A DNA stretch of 64,000 nucleotides, from assembly GCA_044223975.1 (NCBI GenBank), contig JBGALI010000009.1:62001-126000 (forward strand). The letters are read 5' to 3'. Origin of the DNA: CAZCPB01 sp044223975 (lineage in GTDB: Bacteria; Planctomycetota; Phycisphaerae; Phycisphaerales; UBA1924). The translations under genes and the position numbers were made by a program. Positions within the stretch are counted from its first letter, which is position 1, and the number at the start of each line of letters is the position of its first letter. The notes under the pieces were generated by a model, which searched no databases, was not told where the DNA came from, and saw only the letters and a program-made list of their open reading frames with translations. Shown here piece by piece: positions 1-8,175 of this stretch.

Positions 1-2
1 TT

Positions 3-695
3 GCGGGCACGGGGATTTCCTCGTGCGGCCCGGCGGTGTCGGCTGTGGTCGATATCACCAAGCGTGATAGCGTGCGGGCGCTGCTGAAGCAGGCCGTGCT
101 GGCCTACGGCGGCGTGGACACGGTGGTCGTAACGGCCGGCTTATACGCGTCGCCCGACGAGAAGGGGAACGTGCCCGACGAGAGGTGGCACGACTCGTTC
201 GATGTGAACGTGATCGGCGCGTTCATGGTCGCCGACGAGGCCAAGGCGCTCTGGCAGCGCCAGGGCCTGCGGGCGAGCCTGGTGCTGACCACCAGCGTGA
301 ACGGCGTGGTGTCGAAGCGAGGCAGCCTTGCCTATGACACGAGCAAGGCGGCGGCGAATCACCTTACGCGCGAGCTGGCGATCGACATGGCGCCGCTGGT
401 GCGGGTCAACGCGGTCGCGCCGGCGACGGTGGTCGAGGGTTCGTCCATGTTCCCGCGCGACCGCGTGATCGCGTCTTTGGCGAAGTACAAGATCGGGTAC
501 ACGGACAGCGAATCGACCGAGGCGCTGCGGGCGAGGCTGGCGGATTTCTATGCCCAGCGGACGCTGACCAAGCTGCCGGTCACGACCGAGGATCAGGCCG
601 AGGCGGTGTTCTTCCTCGCCAGCGAGCGCAGCGGAAAGACCACCGGGCAGATCATCTCCGTGGACGGGGGGCTGCACGAGGCGTTCATGCGGTGA
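3..695 (+). CDS. short-chain dehydrogenase domain, C-terminal part (5' end outside window)
   Basis: The frame is open from the first bases of the window, so the gene begins upstream and only about 230 C-terminal residues are seen. The visible part is a Rossmann-fold SDR: the NAG-like segment reads VVVTAGLY, the catalytic Ser lies in TTSVNG, and the Tyr and Lys lie in YDTSKAA (Y-x3-K). The C-terminus ends in GQIISVDGGLHEAFMR. The segment FPRDRVIASLAKYKIGY and the ending resemble the dehydrogenase half of bifunctional rhamnulose-1-phosphate aldolase / lactaldehyde dehydrogenase (RhaD/YuxG type), so an aldolase half may lie upstream; this is inference. It is followed at 18 bases by a separate class II aldolase and a sugar ABC transporter, which fits deoxy-sugar catabolism. 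Confidence 0.8.
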   Translation, partial: AGTGISSCGPAVSAVVDITKRDSVRALLKQAVLAYGGVDTVVVTAGLYASPDEKGNVPDERWHDSFDVNVIGAFMVADEAKALWQRQGLRASLVLTTSVNGVVSKRGSLAYDTSKAAANHLTRELAIDMAPLVRVNAVAPATVVEGSSMFPRDRVIASLAKYKIGYTDSESTEALRARLADFYAQRTLTKLPVTTEDQAEAVFFLASERSGKTTGQIISVDGGLHEAFMR

Positions 696-713
696 ACGGG
701 CGGGGAGGATCTC

Positions 714-1487
714 GTGCCAGCGAACGTTCTGGAGCAGTTGGTCGAGCTCTCCGCAAGGCTCGGCGACCCCGCGCGCGACCTGGCGATTCTTGCGGAAGGG
801 AACACCTCGGCGCGGGAGGATGATTCCACGTTCTGGGTGAAGGCCAGCGGAACCGAATTGCGGAGCGCGAGCCCCGCGAGCTTCGTGCGGGTCTCTTTCG
901 AGCGCGTGATGGCGATGCTCGATGCCGACCTGGACGACGAGGGCGTGATCGCGGCTCTCATTGCCGCGAAGGTCGACGGACGTCCTGAGCCCAGGCCCTC
1001 GGTCGAGACGCTGATGCACGCCGCGTGCCTGTCGCTGGAGGGTGTCCGTTTCGTCGGGCACACGCACCCGGTCGCGATCAACAGTTTGACCTGTTCGGTG
1101 TCCTTTGAAGAGGCGTTCACCGGGCGCGTGTTTCCCGACGAGGTGGTTGTCTGCGGGCCCGCGACGGTGCTGGTGCCGTACGTCGATCCGGGCCTGCCGC
1201 TGGCGCGCGAGATCAAGCGGCGGGTAGACGCGTACGTGGCCGAACGCGGGCGGGCGCCGAAGGTGATCGTCCTGCGGAACCACGGCCTTGTCGTGCTGGG
1301 GAATTCGGCGCGCGAGGTTGAGAACATCACGGCGATGGCGGTGAAGGCGGCGTGCATCCGGTTGGGTGCGCTCGCGGCGGGAGGGGTGCGCCTGCTCAGC
1401 GACGAGGACGTGCGCCGGATCGACGGTCGGAGCGATGAGCACTACCGGCGGCGGGTGTTGCGGGAGCGGCAGGCGAAGTTCGAGTAA
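714..1487 (+). CDS. class II aldolase / adducin family protein
   Basis: A 257-residue protein of the class II (zinc-dependent) aldolase family, which includes fuculose- and rhamnulose-phosphate aldolases and ribulose-5-phosphate 4-epimerases. The phosphate-binding loop reads AEGNTSAR near residue 25. The zinc ligands are probably the two His of GHTHPVAI near residue 119 and the His of RNHGLVVLG near residue 189. The GTG start is chosen because a GGAGG-like site (cggggagg) lies 6-7 bases upstream. It sits between the SDR gene and a sugar-binding protein gene, so it probably cleaves a phosphorylated sugar brought in or made by the neighbours. The exact substrate cannot be read from sequence. 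Confidence 0.82.
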   Translation: MPANVLEQLVELSARLGDPARDLAILAEGNTSAREDDSTFWVKASGTELRSASPASFVRVSFERVMAMLDADLDDEGVIAALIAAKVDGRPEPRPSVETLMHAACLSLEGVRFVGHTHPVAINSLTCSVSFEEAFTGRVFPDEVVVCGPATVLVPYVDPGLPLAREIKRRVDAYVAERGRAPKVIVLRNHGLVVLGNSAREVENITAMAVKAACIRLGALAAGGVRLLSDEDVRRIDGRSDEHYRRRVLRERQAKFE

Positions 1488-1565
1488 TCTGTGGTGGGGT
1501 CTCTGCGGCCGCGGCAAGGCCTGTTGTTCGAGATTCGACGGAAGAGCGTTGACGAGGGTATTCCG

Positions 1566-2537
1566 ATGAGAAATGCGAGCGTTCTTCGGCGCGTCGTGCT
1601 GACGCTGGTTGCCGGGCTGTGCGTCGCGGGTGCGGGGAGGCTCGATCGAGAGACGGCGCCTCCGGACCTCAAGATCGCCGTGATTCCCAAGGGCACGACG
1701 CACGTGTTCTGGAAGGCGGTCGAGCGCGGGGCGCGCCAGGCGGGCAAGGACCTGAACGTCGAGATCGTCTGGAAGGGCCCGCTGCAGGAGAACGACCGGG
1801 CGCAGCAGATCCAGCTCGTGCAGCAGTTCGTGACCGACAAGGTGTCGGGCATCGTGTTGGCGCCGCTGGACTTTGAGGCGCTGGTCGCGCCGGTGAAGCA
1901 GGCCCAGGACAAGAAAATCCCTGTGGTGATCTTCGACTCGGCGCTCAAGGGCGAGGCGGGGAAGGACTTCGTCGGCTTCGTGGCGACCAACAGCAATGCG
2001 GCGGGCAAGCTCGGTGGCGATCACCTGGCGAAGCTCATGGGCGGGAAGGGCTCGGCCGTCGTGCTTCGTTACCTCGCCGGGTCGGCGAGCACCGAGCAAC
2101 GCGAGGGCGGGTGCATCGAGGCGTTGAAGGGGGCCGGGATCACGCTGGCGGTTGACAACCGCTACGCGGGCGCGACGCCGGGCGAGGCCAAGACCGCGGC
2201 TCTGAACCTGATGGACCAGATCAAGTCGGCCGGGGGCGTGTTCTGCCCGAACGAATCGACGACGTACGGGATGCTGCTGGCGCTGCGGCAGTCTGGGCTG
2301 GCTGGAAAGATCAAGTTCGTGGGCTTTGACAGTTCGCCGCCCCTGGTCGAGGCGCTGAAGAAGGGCGAGATCGATGCATTGGTCGTTCAGAACCCAGAGC
2401 GGATGGGAAACCTGGCGGTGACGACGCTCGTGAAGCACCTCCGAGGCGAGAAGGTGGACTCCTTGATCGACACGGGCGCCGTGCTGGTCACGAAGGAAAG
2501 CATGGACAAGCCCGACATCAAGAAGCTGATCGATTGA
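1566..2537 (+). CDS. sugar ABC transporter substrate-binding protein (RbsB-like)
   Basis: A 323-residue periplasmic binding protein of the type 1 fold (ribose/xylose class). It has a Sec signal peptide (MRNASVLRRVVLTLVAGLC), then two alternating lobes starting at LKIAVIPKGTTHVFWKAVER; the segments VSGIVLAPLDFEALV and VVIFDSAL are the usual hinge-proximal strands. The ATG at 1566 is preferred over an in-frame GTG at 1491 because it places the signal peptide at the N-terminus. It is followed by an RbsC-like permease. No ATPase gene (RbsA type) lies in the visible part of the operon and must be upstream or elsewhere. Likely function: capture of the sugar degraded by the SDR/aldolase pair. Confidence 0.85.
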   Translation: MRNASVLRRVVLTLVAGLCVAGAGRLDRETAPPDLKIAVIPKGTTHVFWKAVERGARQAGKDLNVEIVWKGPLQENDRAQQIQLVQQFVTDKVSGIVLAPLDFEALVAPVKQAQDKKIPVVIFDSALKGEAGKDFVGFVATNSNAAGKLGGDHLAKLMGGKGSAVVLRYLAGSASTEQREGGCIEALKGAGITLAVDNRYAGATPGEAKTAALNLMDQIKSAGGVFCPNESTTYGMLLALRQSGLAGKIKFVGFDSSPPLVEALKKGEIDALVVQNPERMGNLAVTTLVKHLRGEKVDSLIDTGAVLVTKESMDKPDIKKLID

Positions 2538-2566
2538 TGCCGGCCCGGGCCGAACGGGATTTGGTG

Positions 2567-2578
2567 TAAGCTCCGCGC
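2567..2578 (+). promoter_or_regulatory. candidate -10 element for leaderless permease mRNA
   Basis: TAAGCT (2567-2572) is followed by six bases and then the GTG start at 2579. No Shine-Dalgarno sequence is visible, and the same spacing recurs before other genes in this window. No good -35 is seen. Confidence 0.4.
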
Positions 2579-3703
2579 GTGCCGGACGATCTGGTTCCAT
2601 TCTCAAAGCATCGGGGTGCGGCGGTGCTTCGCGCGCTGGGCCCGGTCGTCGGACTCGCGGCGGTGTGGGGCTTGTTTGCGGTGCTGGTTGGAGGGCCGTT
2701 TGTCGCGTGGGACAACCAGCGGCTGATGCTGCTGCAGACCGCGGTCGTGGGGACGGCGGGGGTTGGTGCGACGCTGATTCTGATCTCGAAGGGGCTCGAC
2801 CTTTCGGTGGGGTCGACGATCGCGCTGGGCACGATGGTGATCGCCTTGGTCAGCCGCACGGGCGGGGCGCCGGCCCTTGCCGCGGCGGCTGGGATCGGGG
2901 CGGGGCTCGCCATCGGCGCATCGATCGGGTCCATGGTGGTGGGGCGGCTGTCGCGTGCCGCGGCTCTGGTGGCGGCGGTGGGCGTGGGCTGGTGGGCGTC
3001 GGGCCATTGGGGCGCATGGCCATCGGTCGGCGCTGGTTTGGGCGCGGGAGCCGTGATGCTGATCGCGGGCGAGTTCCTGTTGCCCAAGGTCGAGTTGTCA
3101 CCGTTCATCGTGACGCTCGGGCTGTGGGGGGCTCTGCGCGGCGTGGCGAAGGGACTGGGCGACAACCAGCCCGTGTACCCCAAGGAGCCGGGCTGGCTGC
3201 TCGACCTGATGACCCCGGCTGAGGGCGGGCTCGGGGCGGTTTTGCCTCCGGGTGTGTGGGTGATGCTGGCGGTAGCGCTGGTGTTCGCCGGACTGATCCG
3301 CTGGACGGTGCTGGGCCGGCGCGCGGTCGCTATCGGCAGCAACGAGACCGCGGCGAGGTACGCCGGCGTGAACATCGCGCGCGTGAAGCTGTGGGTCTAC
3401 ACGCTGGGGGTCGGCGCGGCGGGGACCGCGGCGGTGCTCCAGTTCTCGTTCCTGAACATCGGCGACCCGACCACGGCCGGCGGGTACGAGCTGAAAGTGA
3501 TTGCCGCGGCGGTGATCGGCGGGGCGAGCCTTTCGGGCGGCGAGGGAAGCGTCTTCGGGACGCTCGTCGGAGCGTTCATCATGACGGTGGTCGACAACGG
3601 CTGCACGAAGCTGGGGCTGGACAACTGGGTGCAGGAGGTCGTGACGGGGGGGATCATCGTGGGGGCGGTGGTGCTCGATCGGGTGCGGGCGGGGCGCAGC
3701 TGA
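2579..3703 (+). CDS. sugar ABC transporter permease (RbsC-like)
   Basis: A 374-residue, very hydrophobic membrane protein of the BPD_transp_2 (RbsC/XylH) family with roughly ten membrane segments. The family signature is seen in TLILISKGLDLSVGSTIALG near residue 65 and in the C-terminal GGYELKVIAAAVIGGASLSG near residue 300, which contacts the ATPase. The linker between the two halves (residues about 85-160) is longer and more Gly/Ala-rich than in E. coli RbsC. The start is the GTG just after the putative -10 TAAGCT; an SD sequence is absent. It works with the substrate-binding protein just upstream. Confidence 0.85.
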   Translation: MPDDLVPFSKHRGAAVLRALGPVVGLAAVWGLFAVLVGGPFVAWDNQRLMLLQTAVVGTAGVGATLILISKGLDLSVGSTIALGTMVIALVSRTGGAPALAAAAGIGAGLAIGASIGSMVVGRLSRAAALVAAVGVGWWASGHWGAWPSVGAGLGAGAVMLIAGEFLLPKVELSPFIVTLGLWGALRGVAKGLGDNQPVYPKEPGWLLDLMTPAEGGLGAVLPPGVWVMLAVALVFAGLIRWTVLGRRAVAIGSNETAARYAGVNIARVKLWVYTLGVGAAGTAAVLQFSFLNIGDPTTAGGYELKVIAAAVIGGASLSGGEGSVFGTLVGAFIMTVVDNGCTKLGLDNWVQEVVTGGIIVGAVVLDRVRAGRS

Positions 3704-3740
3704 TCGTCAGAAACCGCCGATTCCAGTCGGGTCGTGATTT

Positions 3741-4508
3741 ATGCGTGAATACACGCCCATGGATCTCAAGATCCCGATGTTCGCGAAGCCTTCGGTGGCG
3801 TTGGCGATGGTCTTGGTGTTGGCGCTGCTCGTCGTCAGTTCGTGCTCTGCACGCTATGACGTGCGCAATCGGACGGTGCTTCGCGGATTCTCGCAAGTGC
3901 TTTCGGGCATGCACCCTCGAATTGCGCACGCCTACGTGTTCGACACGGGACAGGAAGTCCGGATCATTGGTGTGTACACGCCGGAGTGGGAGACGCTGGG
4001 AATCGGGTACGACCCTAAGGTGCCGTCCGGGTGGACGTATCTTGGACGCGTCCAGGCATTTCCCGCGGCGGAAGGGCGAGGACTGTTTGCTCCGTGGATG
4101 CGAAACTGCGAGCACACCTTGAGTTTCAATCCGGCCGTTCCGGCATCGCTCACACTTAATGACCAGGTGCGACAGAAGACCGCTCAATGGCTTCTTGCGG
4201 ATCCCGACTGGGCATTCCCAAGTGCGCAGCGCTACGCTACGTTGCTTGCGCAGGGGCAGGGATCTACGCGATGGATTGATTGGCCACTGCTTGCCCTCGA
4301 CGGGGTACTCGTTTTGCTCACGTGCCTGACGGTGGGCTCGCTGATCTCCTGTCGGGTGCATCACTCCGCGGCACGCCGACGTCTGCGCGCGGGCCGATGT
4401 CCAACGTGTTCCTATGAGCTGAATGGGCTGTTCGACGCCGGGTGCCCGGAGTGCGGCTGGAATCACCCGAGGAGACAACGCCCATTCCGTGATGATTTCT
4501 CGGAGTGA
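3741..4508 (+). CDS. membrane protein with C-terminal four-cysteine zinc ribbon
   Basis: Unrecognised 255-residue protein. An N-terminal membrane segment (about residues 14-34, VALAMVLVLALLVVSSC) is followed by an extracytoplasmic stretch of about 150 residues, a second membrane segment near residues 180-200 (LLALDGVLVLLTCLTVGSL), and a cytoplasmic tail with CPTCSYELNGLFDAGCPECG. That C-x2-C-x-Y-x-L-x-G-L ... C-P-E-C-G ribbon is a recurrent tail motif in Phycisphaerae-type membrane proteins (recalled, not checked). ATG at 3741 or at 3759 could be the start. The function is unknown. Codon use is less GC-rich than in neighbouring genes. Confidence 0.6.
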   Translation: MREYTPMDLKIPMFAKPSVALAMVLVLALLVVSSCSARYDVRNRTVLRGFSQVLSGMHPRIAHAYVFDTGQEVRIIGVYTPEWETLGIGYDPKVPSGWTYLGRVQAFPAAEGRGLFAPWMRNCEHTLSFNPAVPASLTLNDQVRQKTAQWLLADPDWAFPSAQRYATLLAQGQGSTRWIDWPLLALDGVLVLLTCLTVGSLISCRVHHSAARRRLRAGRCPTCSYELNGLFDAGCPECGWNHPRRQRPFRDDFSE

Positions 4509-4527
4509 ACTCGCCTTACGCTTGCTC

Positions 4528-5853
4528 ATGATCGATCGCGTCGATATCGCGGTGGTGGGCGCGGGAGCCGCGGGTCTGATGGCCGCGATTCAGGCCGGTC
4601 GATCTGCGCGAGCACGCGCGGAGCACCTCCGGATTGTCGTGCTCGATGGCGCTAGAACCCTGGGGGCCAAGATCCTCGTTGCGGGTGGCGGCCGATGCAA
4701 CGTCACTCACGACGTGGTAGACGAGAGCGCGTACGCGGGGTCGTCGCGGCATGCGATCCGGAAGGTACTCCTGCAATTCGGGGTAGTTCGCACGATCGAG
4801 TTCTTCCGTGAGCTGGGCGTCGAGCTCAAGCGCGAAGAGACTGGCAAGCTCTTTCCGACCACCGATCGGGCCCGGAGCGTGCTGGATGCACTGCTCACGG
4901 CGGCCCGGGATGCGGGGGTCGAGATCCGGCACCCGTGGCGTGTCGGCTCGATCGTTCATCATGATGGCCACTTTGAAATCGCGCGGGCGTTCGTCGGGAG
5001 CGAGGCGGCTTTGGATGAGCCTCACGGAGGGGCTCCGACAGACTCTAAAGACCAAGGAACGCAGGGCATCATCGCGAGGCGCGTGATCCTCGCCACGGGC
5101 GGGAAGAGCCTTCCCAAGACAGGATCTGACGGCGCCGGCTACGGGATCGCGCGGTCGCTCGGCCACAGCATCACGCCCAAGGTGTTCCCGGCGCTGGTGC
5201 CGCTGACCCTGCCGCGGGAGCATTTCATCTGCGCGCTGTCCGGACTCACACTGCCCGCGACGCTCTCGGTGCGTTCGGGCACGGGGAAGAAGCTGGTCGA
5301 GTTCACGGACTCGACGCTGTGCACGCACTTTGGACTGTCGGGGCCGAGCGTGCTCGATGTCAGCAGGTTTTATTTCGATGCGAAGGCGAGCGATCCGAAC
5401 GCGGCGCTCGTGCTGAACTGGCTCCCCGGCTGGAACGCCGAAAGGCTGGACGGAGCCCTGAGGGCCGGGGGCCGAACGACGGTGGTGGGGCTGCTGCGCG
5501 AGCACGTGCCGGAGCGACTGGCCGAGGCGATCTGCCGGTTCGCAGGAGTGCTCGCATCCACGAGAGTCGATCAGCTTACGCGCGAGGCACGCCGTCGCCT
5601 TGTCGACGCAGTCGTCGAGTTGCCTCTGCCGATCACCGGTGACCGAGGCTTTGCGTACGCGGAGGTGACCGCCGGCGGCGTGCCGCTCACCGAAGTGCGG
5701 CTGGAAACCATGGAATCCCGCGTGTGCCCCGGCCTGCACTTGTGCGGGGAGATCTGCGATGTGGACGGGCGGATCGGCGGGTACAACTTCCAGTGGGCGT
5801 GGGCCAGCGGGTTCGTTGCTGGGAGCGGCGCGGCCGCGGCGGTACAGACGTAG
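4528..5853 (+). CDS. NAD(P)/FAD-dependent oxidoreductase, HI0933/BaiN family
   Basis: A 441-residue flavoprotein. The N-terminus has the dinucleotide-binding motif DIAVVGAGAAGLMAA (GxGxxG), followed by GAKILVAGGGRCNVTH, the hallmark of the HI0933-like family (YhiN, BaiN, aminoacetone oxidase-like). A second nucleotide segment, VILATGGKSLPKTGSDGAGY, lies mid-protein, and the C-terminus has the expected GEICDVDGRIGGYNFQWAWASG with FAD contacts. The ATG at 4528 places the GxGxxG at residue 8, as is usual; an upstream in-frame ATG at 4492 would overlap the previous gene. The physiological substrate of this family is mostly unknown. Confidence 0.88.
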   Translation: MIDRVDIAVVGAGAAGLMAAIQAGRSARARAEHLRIVVLDGARTLGAKILVAGGGRCNVTHDVVDESAYAGSSRHAIRKVLLQFGVVRTIEFFRELGVELKREETGKLFPTTDRARSVLDALLTAARDAGVEIRHPWRVGSIVHHDGHFEIARAFVGSEAALDEPHGGAPTDSKDQGTQGIIARRVILATGGKSLPKTGSDGAGYGIARSLGHSITPKVFPALVPLTLPREHFICALSGLTLPATLSVRSGTGKKLVEFTDSTLCTHFGLSGPSVLDVSRFYFDAKASDPNAALVLNWLPGWNAERLDGALRAGGRTTVVGLLREHVPERLAEAICRFAGVLASTRVDQLTREARRRLVDAVVELPLPITGDRGFAYAEVTAGGVPLTEVRLETMESRVCPGLHLCGEICDVDGRIGGYNFQWAWASGFVAGSGAAAAVQT

Positions 5854-5855
5854 CG

Positions 5856-6020
5856 TCACACGAGCCAGAGCGCCAGAGCGATCACGCCAGTGAATACCAC
5901 GATGATCGTGAGGGCGCGGAGCCATCTGGGCGGGCGCGTGCCCTCGGGGGCGTCGTCGTCACACCAGTCTTCCCGCCAGAAGCACAACCAACAGGCGATT
6001 TCGAGCAGGAGGTCGATCAC
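5856..6020 (-). CDS. small membrane protein (54 aa)
   Basis: A short gene on the minus strand. The GTG start (6020) is preceded by a GGGGAG site nine bases upstream. The protein begins with a hydrophobic helix (IDLLLEIACWLCFW), then an acidic, Cys/Trp-rich loop (REDWCDDDAPEG), then a basic PPRWLRAL segment and a second membrane helix to the C-terminus (TIIVVFTGVIALALWLV). It stops two bases after the end of the convergent flavoprotein gene. Function unknown. The two clean transmembrane segments with positive charges between them, plus the RBS, are the support for a real gene. Confidence 0.55.
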   Translation of the reverse strand: MIDLLLEIACWLCFWREDWCDDDAPEGTRPPRWLRALTIIVVFTGVIALALWLV

Positions 6021-6090
6021 GGCGAAGGCTCCCCGCAGGTTTGTTGGGGAGGCGTTGCGATCGGTTTCTGGAGGCTCGGCTCCGCCGCGG

Positions 6091-6102
6091 TACACTCCCC
6101 GC
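6091..6102 (+). promoter_or_regulatory. -10 element for leaderless aroDE mRNA
   Basis: TACACT (6091-6096), then six bases, then the GTG start at 6103. There is no SD sequence. A start point 6-7 bases below the -10 would coincide with the start codon. Confidence 0.5.
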
Positions 6103-7749
6103 GTGTCCACGCTCCTTTGCGTTCCCATCATGGTGCACGATCTCTCGGCCGCGCTCGCTGATGCGCAGGCGGCGCGCGATTCGGGCGCGGATCTGGTCGA
6201 GTTCCGGATCGATGAGGTCTTCGCGGGTGAGGGAGATGCGGATGGCGAGGCGCTGGTGCTTCGCCTTGTCGCGGACTCGCCGCTGCCTTGCATTGTCACG
6301 TGCCGCGCGGCGAGCGAAGGAGGCGGGTACGACGGCGATGACATGGCCCGGGTCTCGCTGTACGAGCGGCTGGGCACGGCGTCGGGGCCGGGGGAGCGCC
6401 CACCGCGGTACATCGATGTGGAACTTGCGACGTACGCGCGCTCGGAGAATCTGAAGCAGAAGGTCAACCTTGCGGTGGATCACCCGGCCCAGCTCCGTGA
6501 TCTCCGAACGTCACTCATTCTCTCGGCGCACGACTTTCAGGGAAGGCCGAGCGACCTGACGCGTCGTGTGCTGGCGATGCGGAACCAGCCCGCGGCCAAG
6601 GTGCTGAAGCTGGCGTACAGGGCCCGGTCGCTGCGCGACAATCTCGAGCTGTTTGATCTGGTCACCGAGAGCGACCGGCCGATGATCGCGCTGGGGATGG
6701 GCGAGTTCGGGCTGATGAGCCGCGTGCTTGCTCCCAAGTTCGGGGCGTTCCTGACGTTCGCCGCGCTCCGCGCCGCTGGTGCGACGGCGCCGGGGCAGCC
6801 GACGCTTGCTGAGTTGATGGGGATGTACCGCTTCCGAGCGATCGGGCGTGCCACGCGCGTGTATGGCGTGGTGGGGTGGCCCGTGTCTCATTCGATGTCC
6901 CCGCTCGTCCACAACGCGGGGTTCGAGGCCGTCGGGCACGACGGAGTCTATCTGCCGCTCCCGGTCGCGCCCGAGTACGAGAGCTTCAAGGCGACGATCG
7001 GTGAACTTGTGGATCACCCGCGGCTCGATTTCGCGGGGTGCAGCGTCACCCTGCCGCACAAGGAACATCTGGTGCGGCTCGCTCGCGAGGGAGGATGGGA
7101 CCTCGACGAGGCGGCGGCGGCGATCGGCGCCGCGAACACGCTCGTCGTGGAAAGAAAGGGCGGAGCGATCGCGAGCGCCCGCGTGATGAACACCGACGTG
7201 GCGGGGATCCGCGAGCCGCTTTCACGAGCGCTGGGCTCAAGGGGATTTTCCGGCGTGCGTGCCGCGATCCTCGGCGCGGGCGGCGTTGCACGCTCTGCCG
7301 CGTACGTGCTTGCGAAGGCGGGGGCGCGCGTCACGATCTTCAATCGGACACGCGAGAAGGGGCGGCGCCTGGCGGAGGACATCGGGCGGTCGACGTCCGT
7401 GAGCATCGAAGAGCGCGGGATCGAAGAGCTCGGAGCGGCGGCCCCCCAGGTGCTCATCAATTGCACGCCCGTGGGCATGAAGGGCGGGCCCGCGACGGGC
7501 CAATCGCCCGTCAATTTCGGGATGCTGGTCGGTTCGGAGCTGGGACCGCGCGCGATCGCGTTCGACACGGTCTACACGCCGGTGGTGACGCCGTTCCTGA
7601 GCGAGGCGGACGCGGCGGGGTGGCGGACGATCGACGGCGTCGAGATGTTCGTGACGCAGGCCGCGGAGCAGTTTGAGGTGTGGACCGGTCGCGCGGCGCC
7701 GCGTCAGCTGTTCGAGAGGATCGTGCGCGAGTCGTTGGCCAAGCCCTGA
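6103..7749 (+). CDS. bifunctional 3-dehydroquinate dehydratase / shikimate dehydrogenase (AroD-AroE fusion)
   Basis: A 548-residue fusion of two consecutive shikimate-pathway enzymes. Residues 1-225 are type I dehydroquinase: VEFRIDE near residue 30, the catalytic His in LILSAHDF near 142, and the Schiff-base Lys in KVLKLAYRA near 168. Residues about 250-548 are shikimate dehydrogenase: VYGVVGWPVSHSMSPLVHN (substrate site), TLPHKEHL with the catalytic Lys near 320, the NADP-binding loop GAGGVARSA near 391 and the adenosine-phosphate loop NRTREKG. The fusion is known from plants and chlamydiae/planctomycetes. The GTG start at 6103 is chosen from domain alignment; the frame is open further upstream but reads as junk overlapping the divergent small gene. 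Confidence 0.92.
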   Translation: MSTLLCVPIMVHDLSAALADAQAARDSGADLVEFRIDEVFAGEGDADGEALVLRLVADSPLPCIVTCRAASEGGGYDGDDMARVSLYERLGTASGPGERPPRYIDVELATYARSENLKQKVNLAVDHPAQLRDLRTSLILSAHDFQGRPSDLTRRVLAMRNQPAAKVLKLAYRARSLRDNLELFDLVTESDRPMIALGMGEFGLMSRVLAPKFGAFLTFAALRAAGATAPGQPTLAELMGMYRFRAIGRATRVYGVVGWPVSHSMSPLVHNAGFEAVGHDGVYLPLPVAPEYESFKATIGELVDHPRLDFAGCSVTLPHKEHLVRLAREGGWDLDEAAAAIGAANTLVVERKGGAIASARVMNTDVAGIREPLSRALGSRGFSGVRAAILGAGGVARSAAYVLAKAGARVTIFNRTREKGRRLAEDIGRSTSVSIEERGIEELGAAAPQVLINCTPVGMKGGPATGQSPVNFGMLVGSELGPRAIAFDTVYTPVVTPFLSEADAAGWRTIDGVEMFVTQAAEQFEVWTGRAAPRQLFERIVRESLAKP

Positions 7750-7782
7750 GACCCCGGGGACGGGCGCGCGTGCGGAGGCGGA

Positions 7783-8154
7783 ATGAAGCAGGAACATCCA
7801 CGAGCGTTCACGGCGTTGCGACGCGCCGTGCTCTTCCCCGATCATTACGCGTGGTACGTCCTCGCGTCCGCGCTCGACATCATGGTGACCTACGCCATTC
7901 TCAATTACTTCAACGGCTGGGAGGTCAACGCGCTTGCGGCGCGGCTGGTGGACCGGTTCGACCACTGGGGCCTGATCGCCTTGAAGTTCGCGTCGGTGAT
8001 CGTGGTGGTGGGGGTGTGCGAGACCGTCGGACGCGTCAGGCCGCGGCTCGGGCGGTGGCTGGCGTCCGCGGCGATCCTGCTCGGCGCGTTGCCCGTGGGC
8101 ATCGGGCTGCTTCAGCTTGCGTTGTGGGTCGGGTGGGGCGGGCCGACACCGTGA
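7783..8154 (+). CDS. four-helix membrane protein, DUF5658-like
   Basis: A 123-residue protein with three to four membrane segments: LASALDIMVTYAILNYF, LIALKFASVIVVVGVCE, LASAAILLGALPVGIGLL. The pattern A-L-D-I-x2-T ... G-x-E-x-N near residues 30-45 resembles the DUF5658 family, but that assignment is tentative. A GGAGG site lies six to seven bases before the ATG. It follows the AroDE fusion at 33 bases, so it may be cotranscribed, and it converges on the dehydratase gene at 8176. No function can be assigned. Confidence 0.65.
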   Translation: MKQEHPRAFTALRRAVLFPDHYAWYVLASALDIMVTYAILNYFNGWEVNALAARLVDRFDHWGLIALKFASVIVVVGVCETVGRVRPRLGRWLASAAILLGALPVGIGLLQLALWVGWGGPTP

Positions 8155-8175
8155 CGCGCGGCGCGATCGGAATGC

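Noticed and set aside
141..2606. An 821-residue open frame on the minus strand
   Set aside because: It is antisense to the SDR, aldolase and sugar-binding protein genes, is Arg/His-rich, has no recognisable domain and is a by-product of the high GC content.
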